Part shown: positions 11,959 through 24,846 of the stretch, piece after piece | Position numbering within the stretch: position 1 is the first letter of the stretch | Layout: each line of letters begins with the position of its first letter | Source: Diospyros lotus | Taxonomy: Eukaryota; Streptophyta; Magnoliopsida; Ericales; Ebenaceae | Assembly: GCF_014633365.1 (NCBI RefSeq) | Contig: NC_068352.1 | Span: 25,267,310 to 25,331,309 of the forward strand | DNA length: 64,000 nt | Reading direction: 5' to 3' | The notes under the pieces: generated by a model | Database searches by the model: none | What the model saw: only the letters and a program-made list of their open reading frames with translations | Told to the model about the DNA's origin: nothing | Made by a program: the position numbers and the translations under genes

Positions 11959-12921
11959 GTAGCGTTTGTTAAAATGAGCAAGTTAAAGTTGTATCAAGAT
12001 AAGTTTAAAATACTCTCTAAACTAAAATATAGAATAATCGAGATAAGACTGACAAGAAGTTCAAAATTTCTATTAAGACTGTTAGTTAAATTATTTAGAA
12101 TCTATTAAGAATTATATATTTTCTTTTTATATGTTTGTTAAATGTATATGATAAGAATCGAAATAAAGATTCTTTACCAAAATATCTCTATTATCAAATT
12201 TATTCAAAACTATATGTTAATATCAACAATAAATTTATGATTAAAATAATGTTTTATAATTAATGTAAATTGTTAAAAAATAAAAATAAAAATAAAAATA
12301 ATATTTTATTTTCTAAATTCATGTTCAAAATAATTCTAAAAATACGCATAAAGTATAAATAATTATAGGTGGAATTACAATAATATCACTTCAATAATTA
12401 AAAATTGTTAAAGCATATTTTCATATTTGATAATAAAATATAAAATTGAATAAAATAATTTAAAAAATTGGGGAAAAGAATATGTATATTAGATAATAAA
12501 ATATATAGATAGAGAGAGCAATTTAAATTTTAAAAATCAGTGAAACGACTAATGTCATTTACATTTTAAAAATGGTCAAAATATATGATAATTTAAAAAT
12601 ATATTAAATGATATTAATTATAAGACTTAACAAATAAGTTCTTTTAAAACCAACCTTATTATAAAAATAAGACTTAATAAATTTAAATTTTAAAAATATA
12701 TTAAATGACATTAATTATCCTACAAGGGGGTATATGGATAATTTACGTTTATGTATCAAATGTCAGATAAATTTATTTATAAAATATCTAATAAGAAGTC
12801 ACATGAGAGTTTTTTCAAGAATTGTCAGATGAGTTTAACAAACATGTTGGAAAGTTAAAAAGTCTGGAATGCTTCATATATCTTACATTTTTCACCCGTA
12901 TCTTGATTAACAAACACTACT
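11959..12921. mobile_element. Harbinger-like non-autonomous element, copy-1 specific
   Basis: Ends GGTAGCGTTTGTTAA and, inverted, AGTAGTGTTTGTTAA are flanked by TAA on both sides (11956-11958, 12922-12924), the 3-bp TWA target of PIF/Harbinger elements. The corresponding place in copy 2 (near 40899) lacks it and reads directly from ATCTACTA to GGTGTTATG. It is AT-rich with no coding capacity. Confidence 0.75.
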
Positions 12922-12964
12922 TAAGTGTTATGTAATAAATCTTATTTTTTATATAATAATTTAA

Positions 12965-13938
12965 GGGTAAATTTCACAATGATTCCTAATATTTGTTCAA
13001 ATTGCACTGACCATCCTTTTATTTTCAAATATGAAACTGAACCCTCTTGAGGGTAACAGACATCAACTTCCCTTGAGATTTAATTACCCATAACACATAC
13101 CCCTTGCCATCAAATTACAGTGGTTAATTTTTTTTAAAAAAAAGTTCAAATACCCTATTTTCTCTACACTCTCTCTCTTTATTCAAAAACTAAAAGAAAA
13201 CAAATTGAATAACTTAGCAAGATCTAGAACCCTCAATATCTGGATTCCATAAATGAATACAAATCACATCTAGGTTCAAGAACCCCTATTGCATCTCTCT
13301 TTCTCTACACACACATACACACGTATACACATATACCGCTAGTAGGGTCTACTTATATTTCTCTGTATTAATCTATTGTCCATAGTCTCTATCTTATTGA
13401 ACCAAATTGCTAGTATCTTTGTTCCACTAAACTTTATTGTTCTCTCTCTCTCTCTCTCTCTCTCTCTATTGCATCTCTCTTTTTCTAGACACACACAGAC
13501 ACATGCATGCACATATATCGCTAGTGGGGTCTACTTATATTCCCCTGTATTTTAACCTATTGTCCATAGTCTCTCTCTTATTGAACCAAATTGCTAGTAT
13601 CTTTGTTCCACTAAACTTCATTATTCTATCTCTCTCTCTCTCTCTCTCACTTGAACCTAGATGTGATTTGTATTCATTTATGGAATCCAGACATTGAGAG
13701 TTCTAGATCTTGCTAAGTTATTCAATTTGTTTCTTTTTAGTTTTTGAATAAAGAGAAAGAGAGAGTAGAGAAAAGAGGGTATTTTGGAAATTTTTTAAAC
13801 AATTAACCATTGTAATTTGATGGCAAGGGGTATGTGTTATGGGTAATTAATCTCGAGGGAAGTTGATGTCATTTTTAAATATACAAGAATAATATGTGAA
13901 ATTTAGGTAAACTTCAAGGGTGATATTTAAAGTTTACC
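12965..13938. mobile_element. Mutator-like foldback element
   Basis: The ends GGGTAAATTTCAC and, inverted, GGTAAACTTTAAA form terminal inverted repeats next to an imperfect TAATTTAA-like 9-bp flank. Long inverted arms (about 13020-13275 against 13645-13870) share the segments GATTTAATTACCCATAAC and AAATCACATCTAGGTTCAAG. Between them lies a direct duplication (13286-13470 and 13467-13640) with CT-microsatellites. The copy-2 counterpart is 40941-41600, so insertion predates the duplication. Confidence 0.7.
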
Positions 13939-13971
13939 TAATTTTAATCAATATATATTTATTTCATAAAA

Positions 13972-14220
13972 GAATAATGCTAATCATTGTCCTAAAGACA
14001 ATAGTACTAAGTTTCAATAAGTACACCATATTTTTAGAAGATGTGCACTTTATTCAATTTTAAAATAATTTTATTAGTTAATAAAATATTATAAAATAGG
14101 ATATATTTATCATCGACTAATAAAATTATTTTTAAATAAAAAATAATACACCTTATTTAGAAACAACATATATTTATTGAAAATTAACAATTGTCTTTAG
14201 GACAATCGTTAACATTATCC
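13972..14220. mobile_element. Mutator-type MITE, 249 bp
   Basis: The terminal inverted repeats run about 30 bp, with ATTGTCCTAAAGACAAT at both ends. An exact 9-bp target duplication TTCATAAAA flanks it (13963-13971 and 14221-14229), the Mutator hallmark. It has no coding capacity. Confidence 0.9.
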
Positions 14221-14381
14221 TTCATAAAAATATATCTCAATTTGACCACAAAAACTACACTTTTTTTTTTTTTTTTGTGGTTTGACACTCCAAGTTAATT
14301 TTTTGAAGGTTAATATTATTTGATATCAATATTATACCATATTAATTGGAAATCCGATACTCTAAATCAGTAGCATATTAA

Positions 14382-14840
14382 CAAAGAAAAATGCTATTTT
14401 GTTTTAACGAGTATAATTTGACAAAAATGCCCCTCACCCAATTTACAGATTCACCACCCTTGCCCTTGACTGCCTCTAGCAAACTCCGCCTCGCCTCATC
14501 GCTGCCCCATGTTACCTTATTACCTTCACTTCGCCAACTGTTGATCATCGATGTATCCTGTCATCGCCCCTCTGCAGCGCCTCGCGCAATTGCCACTACA
14601 TCTTGTCGTCGCCTTGCTACAGCACCTCGCACAATCACTACTACATCCTATCATCGCCTAGCCGTAGCGCCTCGTGCCGATCGTAGCTACACTATCTTGT
14701 CTCCTCACCATTGCTGCCTTTAAATGAAGCTTGGACTTCTCCTATCTGCAATTACTTAATGATCAAACTTCATCAATAAAGTTCGATTTTATCATCGGGC
14801 TATCATCTAGTCCATGCAAGTATCACGATTCATTTTCAAA
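14382..14840. other. Segment present only in duplication copy 1
   Basis: Flanks match copy 2 (CAGTAGCATATT before, AATAAGACTGACTCC after), where they are directly joined near 42052. The extra about 455 bp include a Thr/Ala/Pro-rich open stretch at 14391-14723 made of repeats around CATCGCC and GCGCCTCG, which does not resemble a known protein. It is either an insertion in copy 1 or a deletion in copy 2. Confidence 0.6.
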
Positions 14841-15402
14841 TAAGACTGACTCCTATGCTTTAGATACCACACCACATGACTCACACACTATGAGAAGGGT
14901 CGGACCAAGGCATAGGCCACTGAGGCCTATGCCTAGGGCCCCCAATTTTTTGGGGCCCCCCAAAAAATAGCAACTGCTGGTCGGGACCCAAAAAAATACA
15001 AGTACGTCAACAACCACCCTCACCAAGACGGACAACAAGCAACATACATAGTGCAACACAATAAATGTGATTGTGAGGTGTGACTTGAAGTTTGACCATT
15101 GAGAGACATGAGAGAGAGAGAGAGAGAGAGAAAGAAGAAGAATAAAAAATTGAAAAAAGAAACAAATCATGCATGAAACATTGAGCTAGAGCCTCCCTGC
15201 TTGCGCTGATAGTCCTTAATCCCTATTTTAAGCTTTTGATAATTTAATTTTAGAAAGCAAAACACAGCATAAGCTATAAGTGAAAAATAATGGGAAGGAA
15301 TTAATCTGTTAATCAGACGTTGATTTGGATTTGGAATGGATTGAACGGTGGAGTGGAGGAAGAAAAATAGAGATAAAAGAACCAGATGGTCCAAACCCTC
15401 GC

Positions 15403-17551
15403 TGTAATACCCTAAGATATCATAATTAATAAATCGGAATTTTAGTGTTATTAGAATTCTAAGGGTAAGTATAAATTAATTATTTTTAGTTGCATGTAAT
15501 TAATTTATTTAGCTTAAATCATAGTATAATTAAAATATGATTATGTACTAGAAATTATAGTGCTTATGCTAGAAATTATATAATAAGTATTTTTACTGTT
15601 ATATGTATGTGTATACAAGGTATATAGAAAAAATATAAATATATATTACAATTGAAATAGGATTTTGTATTAAGGTCGGTATATTATATATACAAATTCA
15701 TATGTAAGTATGTATATTATAAATAAGTATATGTATGTATATATATGAATATATATATATATAAAATCTAGAAAATCTGGATTGAATCAGAGCAGACGCG
15801 CGGCCAGAGCATGGCCGCGCCTGCAACAAATCTAGGGTTAAAGGGGGCTTTTAATGCCTCCAAGGACGTCGGGATGGCCTTCTAGGGCATGTGAGTGCCT
15901 CGATGGGACGTTCGTGGCGGAGTTTTGGCTATAAATAGCCGAGGTCGAGCAAAACTTTTCATCCGAAAGTTTAATTCATAGATCGCTCGATTTGGATAGT
16001 GTTTGAGAGCTTGGTGAGTGGGGTCTTCGTCCTTGTTTTGTGGGCAACGTTTCTAAAGAATTTGGTGGCCAATGGAGCAGCGGAGAAGGAGAAATCGAGC
16101 TCGCCGGAAAACGCTCAAGTCGCCGGAGCCGTGCCTTTGATCGACAAATCGAGGTACTTCTTGTGTTTTTTTCTCAATTTTAAGGCTGTTTTTGGAATCA
16201 GAAGGTCAGAAAGGGGAAGAGGAAACTTCTTTTGAAGCTTTGATGCCTAGCATCGTCGCCGGCGGCGAGAGGGCCGCTGGAGAAGACGACCCAATCGGGC
16301 ACATGGTTGCACGCCCCGCGAGTGGGAAGAAGGCGTGTGTCTTCCACGCGCCCGCAAGAGAAAATGAAAGAAAAGAAATAAAGAAAAAATAAAAATAAAA
16401 AAAATAATATTTTGCAAAAATTTTATTAAAACTGGAATATTGTTTATGTCTTGTTTTGTGAAAAATATTCTAGAAAATATTAAATTAGTCATTTATTTAA
16501 ATAGTTTTTCTATTATGGAAATAAAGAAAAAATAGGAAATTAATTTGGAAAATTTCAAAAAAATTCCAGAATACTAGAAATATTATTTAAGGAATATTAG
16601 GAAAGAGAAATTAGATTTTATGGAGGTCTAGATAATTATTATGAAGAGATAAGGCTTAGAAATAAAAGAGAAAATGTAGAATTTATGAAAAATAATAAAA
16701 TGATATTCTAAAAATAAATTTAATGTTTTAGGAGTCCTTGAGGGCAAGAAGATTGAGAAATAGCTGCTCGGCATGATTTTCGAGGCTGACACGCCTTTCG
16801 AGATAACTTAGAAGTAAGTGTACCGTCTCAAGCTTAGTACGGTTATAAATGTTTATCTTCGAGAATGCTTTCGTCATATTGACATACTATGAAATGTACC
16901 CATCATATAGACTGCACCCATGACATGATTATGAAATACATAAATACATGTTGATATCATTGATCATACGCATATGAGGCCGTAGGGAGTACGAACTGGC
17001 ACCGCTGCCTTACCAAGGGTGCACCCACACACCCCGACTTCAAAAGAGTTGGCCGCAAAAATGGTAGGTAGCATGAGGGTGCAGTTGACACTTACGAGGT
17101 AAGACATTGCATACACACATGACATAGCATTATGTATCTTTACTTAGATGATTCATCATCTAACTTGGGTTCGCCTCTGGAACATTCAACGTTCCAATCG
17201 AGATTTGCAGTGATGATATAGAGATCGAAGATGTGTAGTGACGCGAGACGTCAAGAATCGAGTAAGTGTGTCATGTTATGTTTTAATATGAGTAGTTCAA
17301 GAATTATGTATGTTTTAATTTATTTTCAGAAGCTTTTGTATCAACTTTATAATAAATGTCATGTTCAATTATTTATGTAATGCCATGAGCAGGTTCGATT
17401 CAGCTTCCGCTTTATAAGATTGTATTTACCTCTAGTGTATAAATTAAGCACTAGAAAGGTCTTAGGGAATTTCGTGAATAATGTAATAAAAACAAAAAAT
17501 AAGATCAAATTTCCTAAGGCATAACACGCTCAGGGTAAGTGGGGTGTTACA
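15403..17551 (+). mobile_element. Solo LTR 1 (target duplication CTCGC)
   Basis: It begins TGTAATACCC, ends GGGGTGTTACA, and is flanked by exact CTCGC at 15398-15402 and 17552-17556. A TATA box CTATAAATAGCC lies at 15929. Its 2149 bp hold no retroelement coding region. The terminus style (TGTAAY...GTTACA) and 2-kb length fit long LTRs of plant Ty3/gypsy elements, but without internal sequence the lineage is an inference. Open stretches at 15999-16392 are LTR sequence. Confidence 0.85.
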
Positions 17552-17556
17552 CTCGC

Positions 17557-17990
17557 CCATGCCCACTTCTCTCTTTCTACTAATTACTCTGGTTCTTTCT
17601 TTCTCTCTACATACAAATACGATTTTGTTGCTGCAATTATCTCTCAAGTCTCCCCTCTGAGACTCTCTCTTTCTCTTTATATATATATATATTATACACA
17701 ATTTCTATTGCTTCAATTAGACTCTCATTTGACCCTATTACCACTTGTTGCACGGCTGCATCAGCACACCAGTTCTATCGAGAACAGTAACTCCTCATTT
17801 GGTTAGTTTATTTATCTTACCAGTTCAATCAATATTGGTGACTGATACATTGTTTTACTGTTATTTTATCTCAACATCATTGGTTAGTTTTTAACATCAT
17901 ATGTTTCGATTATTTTTTTTTTGTAGGTAATAATATCAAGTTTTATCATTATTTCACCAGAAAGTGTAACTAAAATAGCATAATCAGGTG
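17557..17990 (+). other. hAT sequence between two solo LTRs (5' leader)
   Basis: With 14895-15397 and 20650-20736, this is the presumed 5' leader of the hAT transposase gene. It contains pyrimidine-rich and CT-microsatellite tracts and no coding region. Confidence 0.5.
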
Positions 17991-17995
17991 CTATC

Positions 17996-20644
17996 TGTAA
18001 CACCCCGCTTTTCTCTTATCGAGCGTGTCACTATGCTGGGGCCCAAAATATACATAAATTATTTTTTTCTTTCTTTCTCGGTACATAAATTAACCTTAAG
18101 TACCGAATTCCAAACAAAACCCCCAGCAAATCATTAAAAATACGGAAGCGATAATCGAAACCTGATATGGTACATAATCAATTCACTTTATTTATAACAT
18201 AAGAATCCGTACCATAGTTAACATCATATCCTCAATATTGAAATATATAAATACATGGAGATTCCATAATATTCTAACGAGGCTAATTATCAATAAAGCA
18301 TCAGCTAAAACATATCCGAGTCAACTCGTTGAATCCATCGGTCACGCCATCACGTGCCGTCATATCTCAACCTGCTCCTTGCCTGAGCTACAAGTCTAAA
18401 CTGGAACGTGGAATGTTCCAGGCGCATAACCCATTAAAAGATGAAACTTCTAGTGAGGGTCCAAAACATATATATGAATGCATGATGCGATAACATGAAT
18501 AACATTTGCCCTTAATGTAACTTCCCAAGCCCACCAGCCTGGCACGGAATCATAGGCAAATCCCGAACCTCTACAGGATAAGCTTAATGTTATTCCATTA
18601 TTGCCCTAGGGGAATTACAGCTACACTCTAGGGATAACATCCCATTCCCATGCACAAATATCAACATGACAATAATATCGTGCCATGCAATTATCACGAT
18701 TTTCTATGTAATATGACAAAATAAATCATATCTTTCGTAAATATTATGCATATATAAACAATCATATCTTTCATAAATATCATGCATAATAAACAATCAT
18801 ATCATGTAGGATAAGAAAACTCACATTTTGAGATAAACTTGCCTTTTCTATTAAAAACGTGCATTGCCTCAATATGCGTGCCCCATCTTAATTCTCGTGT
18901 CAATTCTCGAAAGTTACACCAATCACATCATCTCGATTACCTCAAACATAAAAATAATATCTTATTACTAAATATCTCAAAACTCCATTTAATTCCTATT
19001 TTCCTTCATTTTTCCTTCTAAAAATCCCAATAAATACCTCAAGACTATTTTCTCCAATTTAATTTCACAAAAATTCATTATAGGCTATGAACTTCAAAGG
19101 AAAAATACTGAACTTACCCGAATATTGCATTTTCATGCAAAACGAGGCTCTTTGATGCTAAAATCGAGACATCGAGAATCCCAACTTCAAAACTTTTTGT
19201 ACGGACCCATGTAAAATATTTTTCCCGATTTTTACAAGATTTTTCTCGATTTTTCCCAAGCCCCACGCGCCCTCACGCGCCAGTCATCTTCTCCAGCATC
19301 GGCCATGCCGATGATCTAAGATATCCATGTCATCTTGAAGCCCTCTTCTAGTCGATCCTCATGGCCAAGTTTGAGCTTAAAAGGAGCACCGGAAGACCTC
19401 CCATCGGGGCCTTGAAAGTTCGGCCAGACCACCCGCCTTATTTTTCTGACGAGCTTCGAATCGCCTTCAAACAGCCATGAAAATGGCTCTAACTCTCTAG
19501 AAAGCTTCTACCTCTCATGGGCTTCAAAAGCTTCTTGTTCTTGAGCCTCAATTCGTTCAAAATTGTGGCTAATTTGGAGCTCAAAATCTCTCAATTTTTG
19601 GCTACCATTAAACTCCTATCAAACGAGCACCAAAACGCTCCAAATTTTCCAGAATTCTTCTTCAAGCCATGGGCAATAAAAGCCCCATGGTCTTAACTCT
19701 CAATTTATTCAATAAAATGGCCGATTTGAAGCTTCTTTCTCTCCCATTTTCGGCCACTTCGAATGCCTATTTATAGGCAAATCCGAACGTCCCAAAGCCC
19801 TTTGCCGACCTACCCACGTCTCTTAGAGCATCCACCTTTCTCAGATCACCCTGAAATCGACCCCAAGCGACCAAAATGGCAGGTTGCAGGGCCATCATCG
19901 CGCGACCAAAAGCTGGGAGGTCTTTGCTCGATTTTCGGCCACCCTCGTGGCCTTTGTCGGTCCAGCCTTAACAAAAGTTGGTCCCGGGCAACCCTCGTGC
20001 CATCCCTGTGGCTAATTTCGATGATTTGATGGGTTGGTCGGCCATGGTTGTTTGGAGATTTTCTTAAAATTGTACTTTGGCCCCTCAAACTTTGGCTTTC
20101 TCACTCTGGCCTATTTCACCAAGCCCCTCGACTTTTGATAATTTCCTATAAGTCCCTCAAGTCCTAAAACATCATTTTAATCTTTGAGGATTCCGAAAAA
20201 ATATCGTTTTGGCCTCCCTCTAGCAATTTCAGAAAATCGCACTTAGGCCCGAATCTTCATTTTGGCCTCAAACCCTTTCATTTCTTCCTAAAACCTCTTA
20301 AGGGTTGTTCCTCATGAAAAACCAAAGCCTTTTCAAGCTTCCGTTGACTTCCGAGAAGTCGTCTATAACAATTCGGTATTGCAGCCTAATTGGCAACTGT
20401 TATTTTTGCTGTACTGAAAATTGTTCCCGATCCGATTTCTTTCTACACCATAAATCCTATCTTGGGGTGCTCGTTAATGCCACATCATTTTCTTTTAGCA
20501 TCTCGGCTCCAAGGCACTCCCGGCAATCGATTCGGTTATCCATACAGTAATAAATTACCATTATATCCTCAATTTATCCTTAAATTATATTTTTGCCCCA
20601 AGATAAATTACCCTTGAGTCCTTTATAATTTCTCAGGTATTCCA
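17996..20644 (-). mobile_element. Solo LTR 2, reverse orientation (target duplication CTATC)
   Basis: It is flanked by exact CTATC at 17991-17995 and 20645-20649. Read on the minus strand it starts TGGAATACCTGAG and ends GGGGTGTTACA, related to solo LTR 1. A minus-strand TATA box CCTATAAATAGG lies at about 19767-19777. Its 2649 bp have no internal coding region. Its 3' part is clearly homologous to the partial LTR at 36000-37696. Confidence 0.85.
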
Positions 20645-20736
20645 CTATCATTCCTACTTTCTTGTATTTTTTATAATTATTTTTATTTTAGCAAAATAAT
20701 ATTAGGGGCATAGAATTAATTATTGTTTGAATAAAA

Positions 20737-21313
20737 ATGTCTATTAGAAAGTATGAACTTGGATTTGAAAAACATAAGAAAAAAATAAAGGTAAAAGAAC
20801 TAATTCAATTCCAAAAAGGTGCACTTGAGAGATTTGTTATTAATATTAAACCCCAAATACTAGAAAAACCAAATGAAGATTTAAATAAAAAATTAGTTGA
20901 AAATTGTGAAAAAAAAAATTGAGGATAATAGTTCAAATTCACCAAAAAATAGTGAAGAATATGATAAAAATTTAAAAGAAGATGTAATAATTGACAAGAA
21001 TAAAAATGTTAATAATGAAGATGAAATAACTATTAAAAATATTTATGATCCGGCACAAAAGAAAAATTTAGACACAAGAATGATTGATTTATTAGTTGAG
21101 AAAGGTCCAATTAGATATGTTTTAGATTTTTCAAGAGCTAAAAATTCTAGACATTTTTCTACAATTCATTACATTCGAAATTTATCAAATGGAGAAAAAT
21201 ATGATAGAAAATGGCTAGTATATTCAAAAGAATTAAATAAAGTATTTTGTTATTGTTGTAAGTTATTTAATTTGAAATCAAATACAAGTCAACTGGCAAA
21301 TGAAGGGTGTGGA
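20737..21313 (+). pseudogene. hAT transposase relic, exon part 1 (N-terminus and TTF finger)
   Basis: The likely original start is ATG at 20737 (MSIRKYELGFEKHKKK). A run of A around 20909-20918 causes a frameshift, and the reading continues in another frame to 21313. This part has a Lys/Asn-rich acidic leader, then IYDPAQKKNLDTRMIDLLVE and RHFSTIHYIRNLSNGEKYDR. The TTF-type zinc-finger segment KVFCYCCKLFNL is intact. It resembles plant zinc finger MYM-type protein 1-like hAT transposases. Solo LTR 3 interrupts it at 21314, and the same reading continues at 24416 in LANEGCGDRKNLSAKLKSHE, a junction that leaves the conserved KLKSHE motif whole. Confidence 0.8.
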
Positions 21314-24300
21314 TGTAATACTCGAGAATAATTTGAGGATAAAAATGATATTTGATAAAGGGCATAAATGGAATTTTGGGAAAATAAGACTATAAGGCAC
21401 ACTAGCACAGCTTTGGACGATCGAATTAATCAGAAGGAGTACCTCGGACCTTAGATAATTAAGAAAAATGGTATAGTATCATCGAGTAGAATAAATTATG
21501 ATTTTTAGTGATGAAAGAAATGAGATCGAGAACAGTTTTCGGTACAGCAAAAATACAGCTGCCAATTATGTCGTATTACCGAATTGTTATAAACGATGTC
21601 CAAAAAGTCAACGGAGAGTGTCAAAGACTAGTATTCGATGCGTAGAACAACCCTTAAGTGGTTTCAGGTGGAATCGAGTGGATTTGAGATCAAATCAATT
21701 AATCGGGCCTAAGTGTAATTTTCTAAAAATGCCCGAGGGACGTCAAAACGGTAATTTTTTGAAAGTTTCAAGGGAGAAATGAGAAGTAATAATCTTAAGG
21801 GTCTTAGTGATAGTGTTGGGAAGATCAGGGGCTTAAGGATAAGGGTCAAAATGTAAAAGGAAATTTAAGGGGGGTCAAACTGCAATTTTCAAAAATTTGC
21901 CAAAGCATGGCAGATTTGGCCAAGATTTTGGCCTGAAAATCCAGGGATTTGGAGCTGCTTTTCGACAGGGCATGGCCAAGGTCGCATAAGGGAAAAGTAA
22001 GGGCTTCTGATTGGTCGAAAAATCGGACGAATTTGGCTATAAATAGCCGAGTTTTGGTGAGGGTTTGCATCAACAATTTTACTTTGGATTTCTCACTTTT
22101 GGGAGCGAATCAAAGGTCAGGGATAAGGGGATTTTGTTCCCCACGTTGTGAGGAGTAATTCTGGAAATTTTGGGAATTTTTGGAATGGTATAGAGGTGTT
22201 TTTGCATTTGGCCGTATATATATATATGTATATATATATTGAGTGAAGATGAAATCGGGTTGTAGAGTGATCGATTGAGCGATCTAATAAAGGGCTTTTG
22301 GTCGCAAGGCGATGGGTAATTGATCTGGAATGTTTCGTGTCAATCGGAGTTCAACTCGAAGGTCAATTTGGCTCGCCGGAAAACGCAAAGCTTCGTCGGA
22401 GCCGGAGTGTAAATCGTCAAATCGGGCAGCTTCCAGTATGTTTTTCGGCCATGTGAAGGTTCCATTGTGATTGACTTGAGGAAGGCTTCAAGGTGGTGTC
22501 GTCGGATCAGCCATTAGAGCAGGTCGCCGGTCGCCGGAGAAGATGACTGGAGGTATTTTCTGTATTTTTTAAATACTAAAAATAAAGAAAATTAGATAAA
22601 AAATATAATTAAAGGGACTAAAATTCTGGAAAAATATCCATAAATTCAAGAAAGATGAATATTTTATTTTGATGAATTTTTATCTTGGAAATTTCTTGAG
22701 GAAATAATTATTTTTGATTTTTCAAAGGAAATGTAAATAGAAAATAAATAGGAGAAATTTTTACAAAATTCTGAAAAAATTCCAGAAGTATAAGGAATTT
22801 ATTTGATGAGTTTTTGTGATTTTTATTGAAGTATATTCGAAGTAAATCGATGAGAAATAAATTTTCTCAAGAAAAAGTAATTATGGAAATTTGAGAAAAT
22901 AGGATAAAACTCTGGAAAATTTCCAGAAAATCTCATAGGCTTATAAATATTGTTTTATGAATTATTATTGAGAAAAATGTGGAAAAAAGATTGAATAGGT
23001 ATTTATTTGGAATTATCGAGAGAAAAAATAGGAGAAAATAAGATAAAAATTATGAGAAATTTGAGAAAATAGATATGTATTTTCCTTGAATGCATACAAT
23101 GTCTAGGGTATCATTAAAGCTCAAGGTTGAACTAGAGAGCACCTGGCATGATAATCGAGGTCGATCGGGCATGCATTTCGAGGAATCTTGAATTTAGCCC
23201 AAGGTGAGTGGTTCTACCCGAAAAGACTTTTAAGTGACATGTGAATGGTTTACTGTGAGTGTTCATCCCTATGGCTTGGTTTATTGTGATAGATTGTCCA
23301 AACGATTATTTACACATGCATTAAATTTCGTACGGTAAATTTCATACATCGAAATATTGATTTTAAGCTATGCATGTTATGATTTTCGACATTGGCTTGT
23401 TTTGTGTCGCCAATGTGGGACGTGGGTTGGTAACCTGTGACGTAGCCCAGAGTGACAGCACTCGGGATGCGTACCTAGGATTAATGCTAGGTGACCCATT
23501 TGGGACGGGGTTGAGACAGACTTCACCCTACGGGACCCAAGTGGCGGGACTGAGAGTGGACACCACCCCTGTTGTTGGCTCAAGTGGCGGGGCTGCGAGT
23601 GGACACCACCCCAGGTTCCTTTGAGCAATAGCATTAATGCCGAGTTGACGTCGATTTCGAGGATAGTGCTGATGTGACACTCTTGGGGCTAGGGTTGCGT
23701 TGGGTTTTGGAATGCTTTTGAGTAGGAGCGTAAAGCCTAACAATGACAATGGGGTGATTCCCGAGTTCATATGTCGAGGTTGTCCCTCTTAAGCAGGATT
23801 GTTTTGCCAATGGGCCGTAGTGGTCGTGTCACCTTTAGAGAGATTGCATTTTCTCCGGTTAGGGTTAAGTGCTATGTGGGATTCTCTTAGGCTGGTGCAT
23901 GTCAGGATTTATCGATTTTATATATGATTTTGCATATCTACATGAAAATGTTTTTGAACTCTCACTTAGATGATTCAGCATCTAAATTGGACTATGTCCC
24001 TGGAATATTCAAACGTTCCAAGTGAAAGCAGTGGCGCCAAGGGAAAGAATGTCATCTAGATGTAGCTGCTATATTTAGTTTTCGTAGGTTTTGTCTATGA
24101 TTACGATGTTCAGAGGTTATGTAATATTTTGATATTTTCATGTGAAACATCGATTTGGTTATTGTAAAGGAATTGTCAGTTACATATCATTGAGGTTTCG
24201 ATCTTGCTTCCGCTGATGTGATTGTTAATACCTGTCTTAGTTTATTTATTATTAAATTTTGATATGCTAAGAAGGTACTATCGGGATTGACGGGAAATGA

Positions 24301-24415
24301 TTATGATGAAGGTATATGTATCGAGAGACTTATGTTGTGTGTTTGATGTTAAAAAAAAAAAAAATATTCCCGAAATCTCGAGGTAATGCACGTTGTGGGA
24401 AAACGAGACGTTACA
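21314..24415 (+). mobile_element. Solo LTR 3 in the transposase gene (target duplication GTGGA)
   Basis: It starts TGTAATACTCGAG, ends GACGTTACA, and is flanked by exact GTGGA (21309-21313, 24416-24420). A TATA box CTATAAATAG lies at 22037. It shares with LTR 1 the TATA context (GGCTATAAATAGCCGAG), the CGCCGGAAAACGC segment and a hairpin-rich U5 region. It is 3102 bp and contains no gag-pol sequence. Confidence 0.85.
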
Positions 24416-24819
24416 GTGGAGATAGGAAAAATCTTAGTGCCAAACTTAAAAGTCACGAAACAACTAATGAACATGTTATAAATATGAATACTTGGGTTGA
24501 TGTTGAAATAAGATTACTTAGAAATAAAACAATTGATCAACAATTACAAGAGAAAATAAATAAAGAGAAAGAACATTGAAAGAATGTATTAAAAAGAATT
24601 ATTGTTATTGTAAAAAATCTTTCAAAAAATAACTTGACATTTCGTGATACAAATGAGAAGATTTATCAAGATAATAATGGAAATTTTTTAAGTTTAATTG
24701 AAACAATTGCTGAATTTGATCTAATAATGCAAGAATACCTTAAACGCATTCAAAATGGAGAAATTCATAGCCATTACTTTAGTCATAGAATACAAAATGA
24801 GTTGATAAATATTTTAGTA
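24416..24819 (+). pseudogene. hAT transposase relic, exon part 2 (DUF4371 start)
   Basis: This continues the transposase reading after solo LTR 3: SAKLKSHETTNEHV, IDQQLQEKINKEKEH, then an in-frame TGA at 24577-24579 where family members have Trp, then [19 protein letters not shown] and a DUF4371-type block [15 protein letters not shown]...QNELINILV. The Helitron at 24820 interrupts it. Joining 24819 to 29280 gives NILV-LEIRNIIIKKIK without a frameshift, as the transposase family predicts. Confidence 0.8.
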
Positions 24820-24846
24820 TCTTTATATATATAAAAGTAGGATAGT

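Noticed and set aside
13437..13480. CT-microsatellites as a CRISPR-like or regulatory array
   Set aside because: Simple-sequence repeats without spacers, inside a foldback element in a plant genome.
14391..14723. 110-aa Thr/Ala/Pro-rich open frame
   Set aside because: Built from short DNA repeats, absent from the paralogous block, with no recognisable motif.
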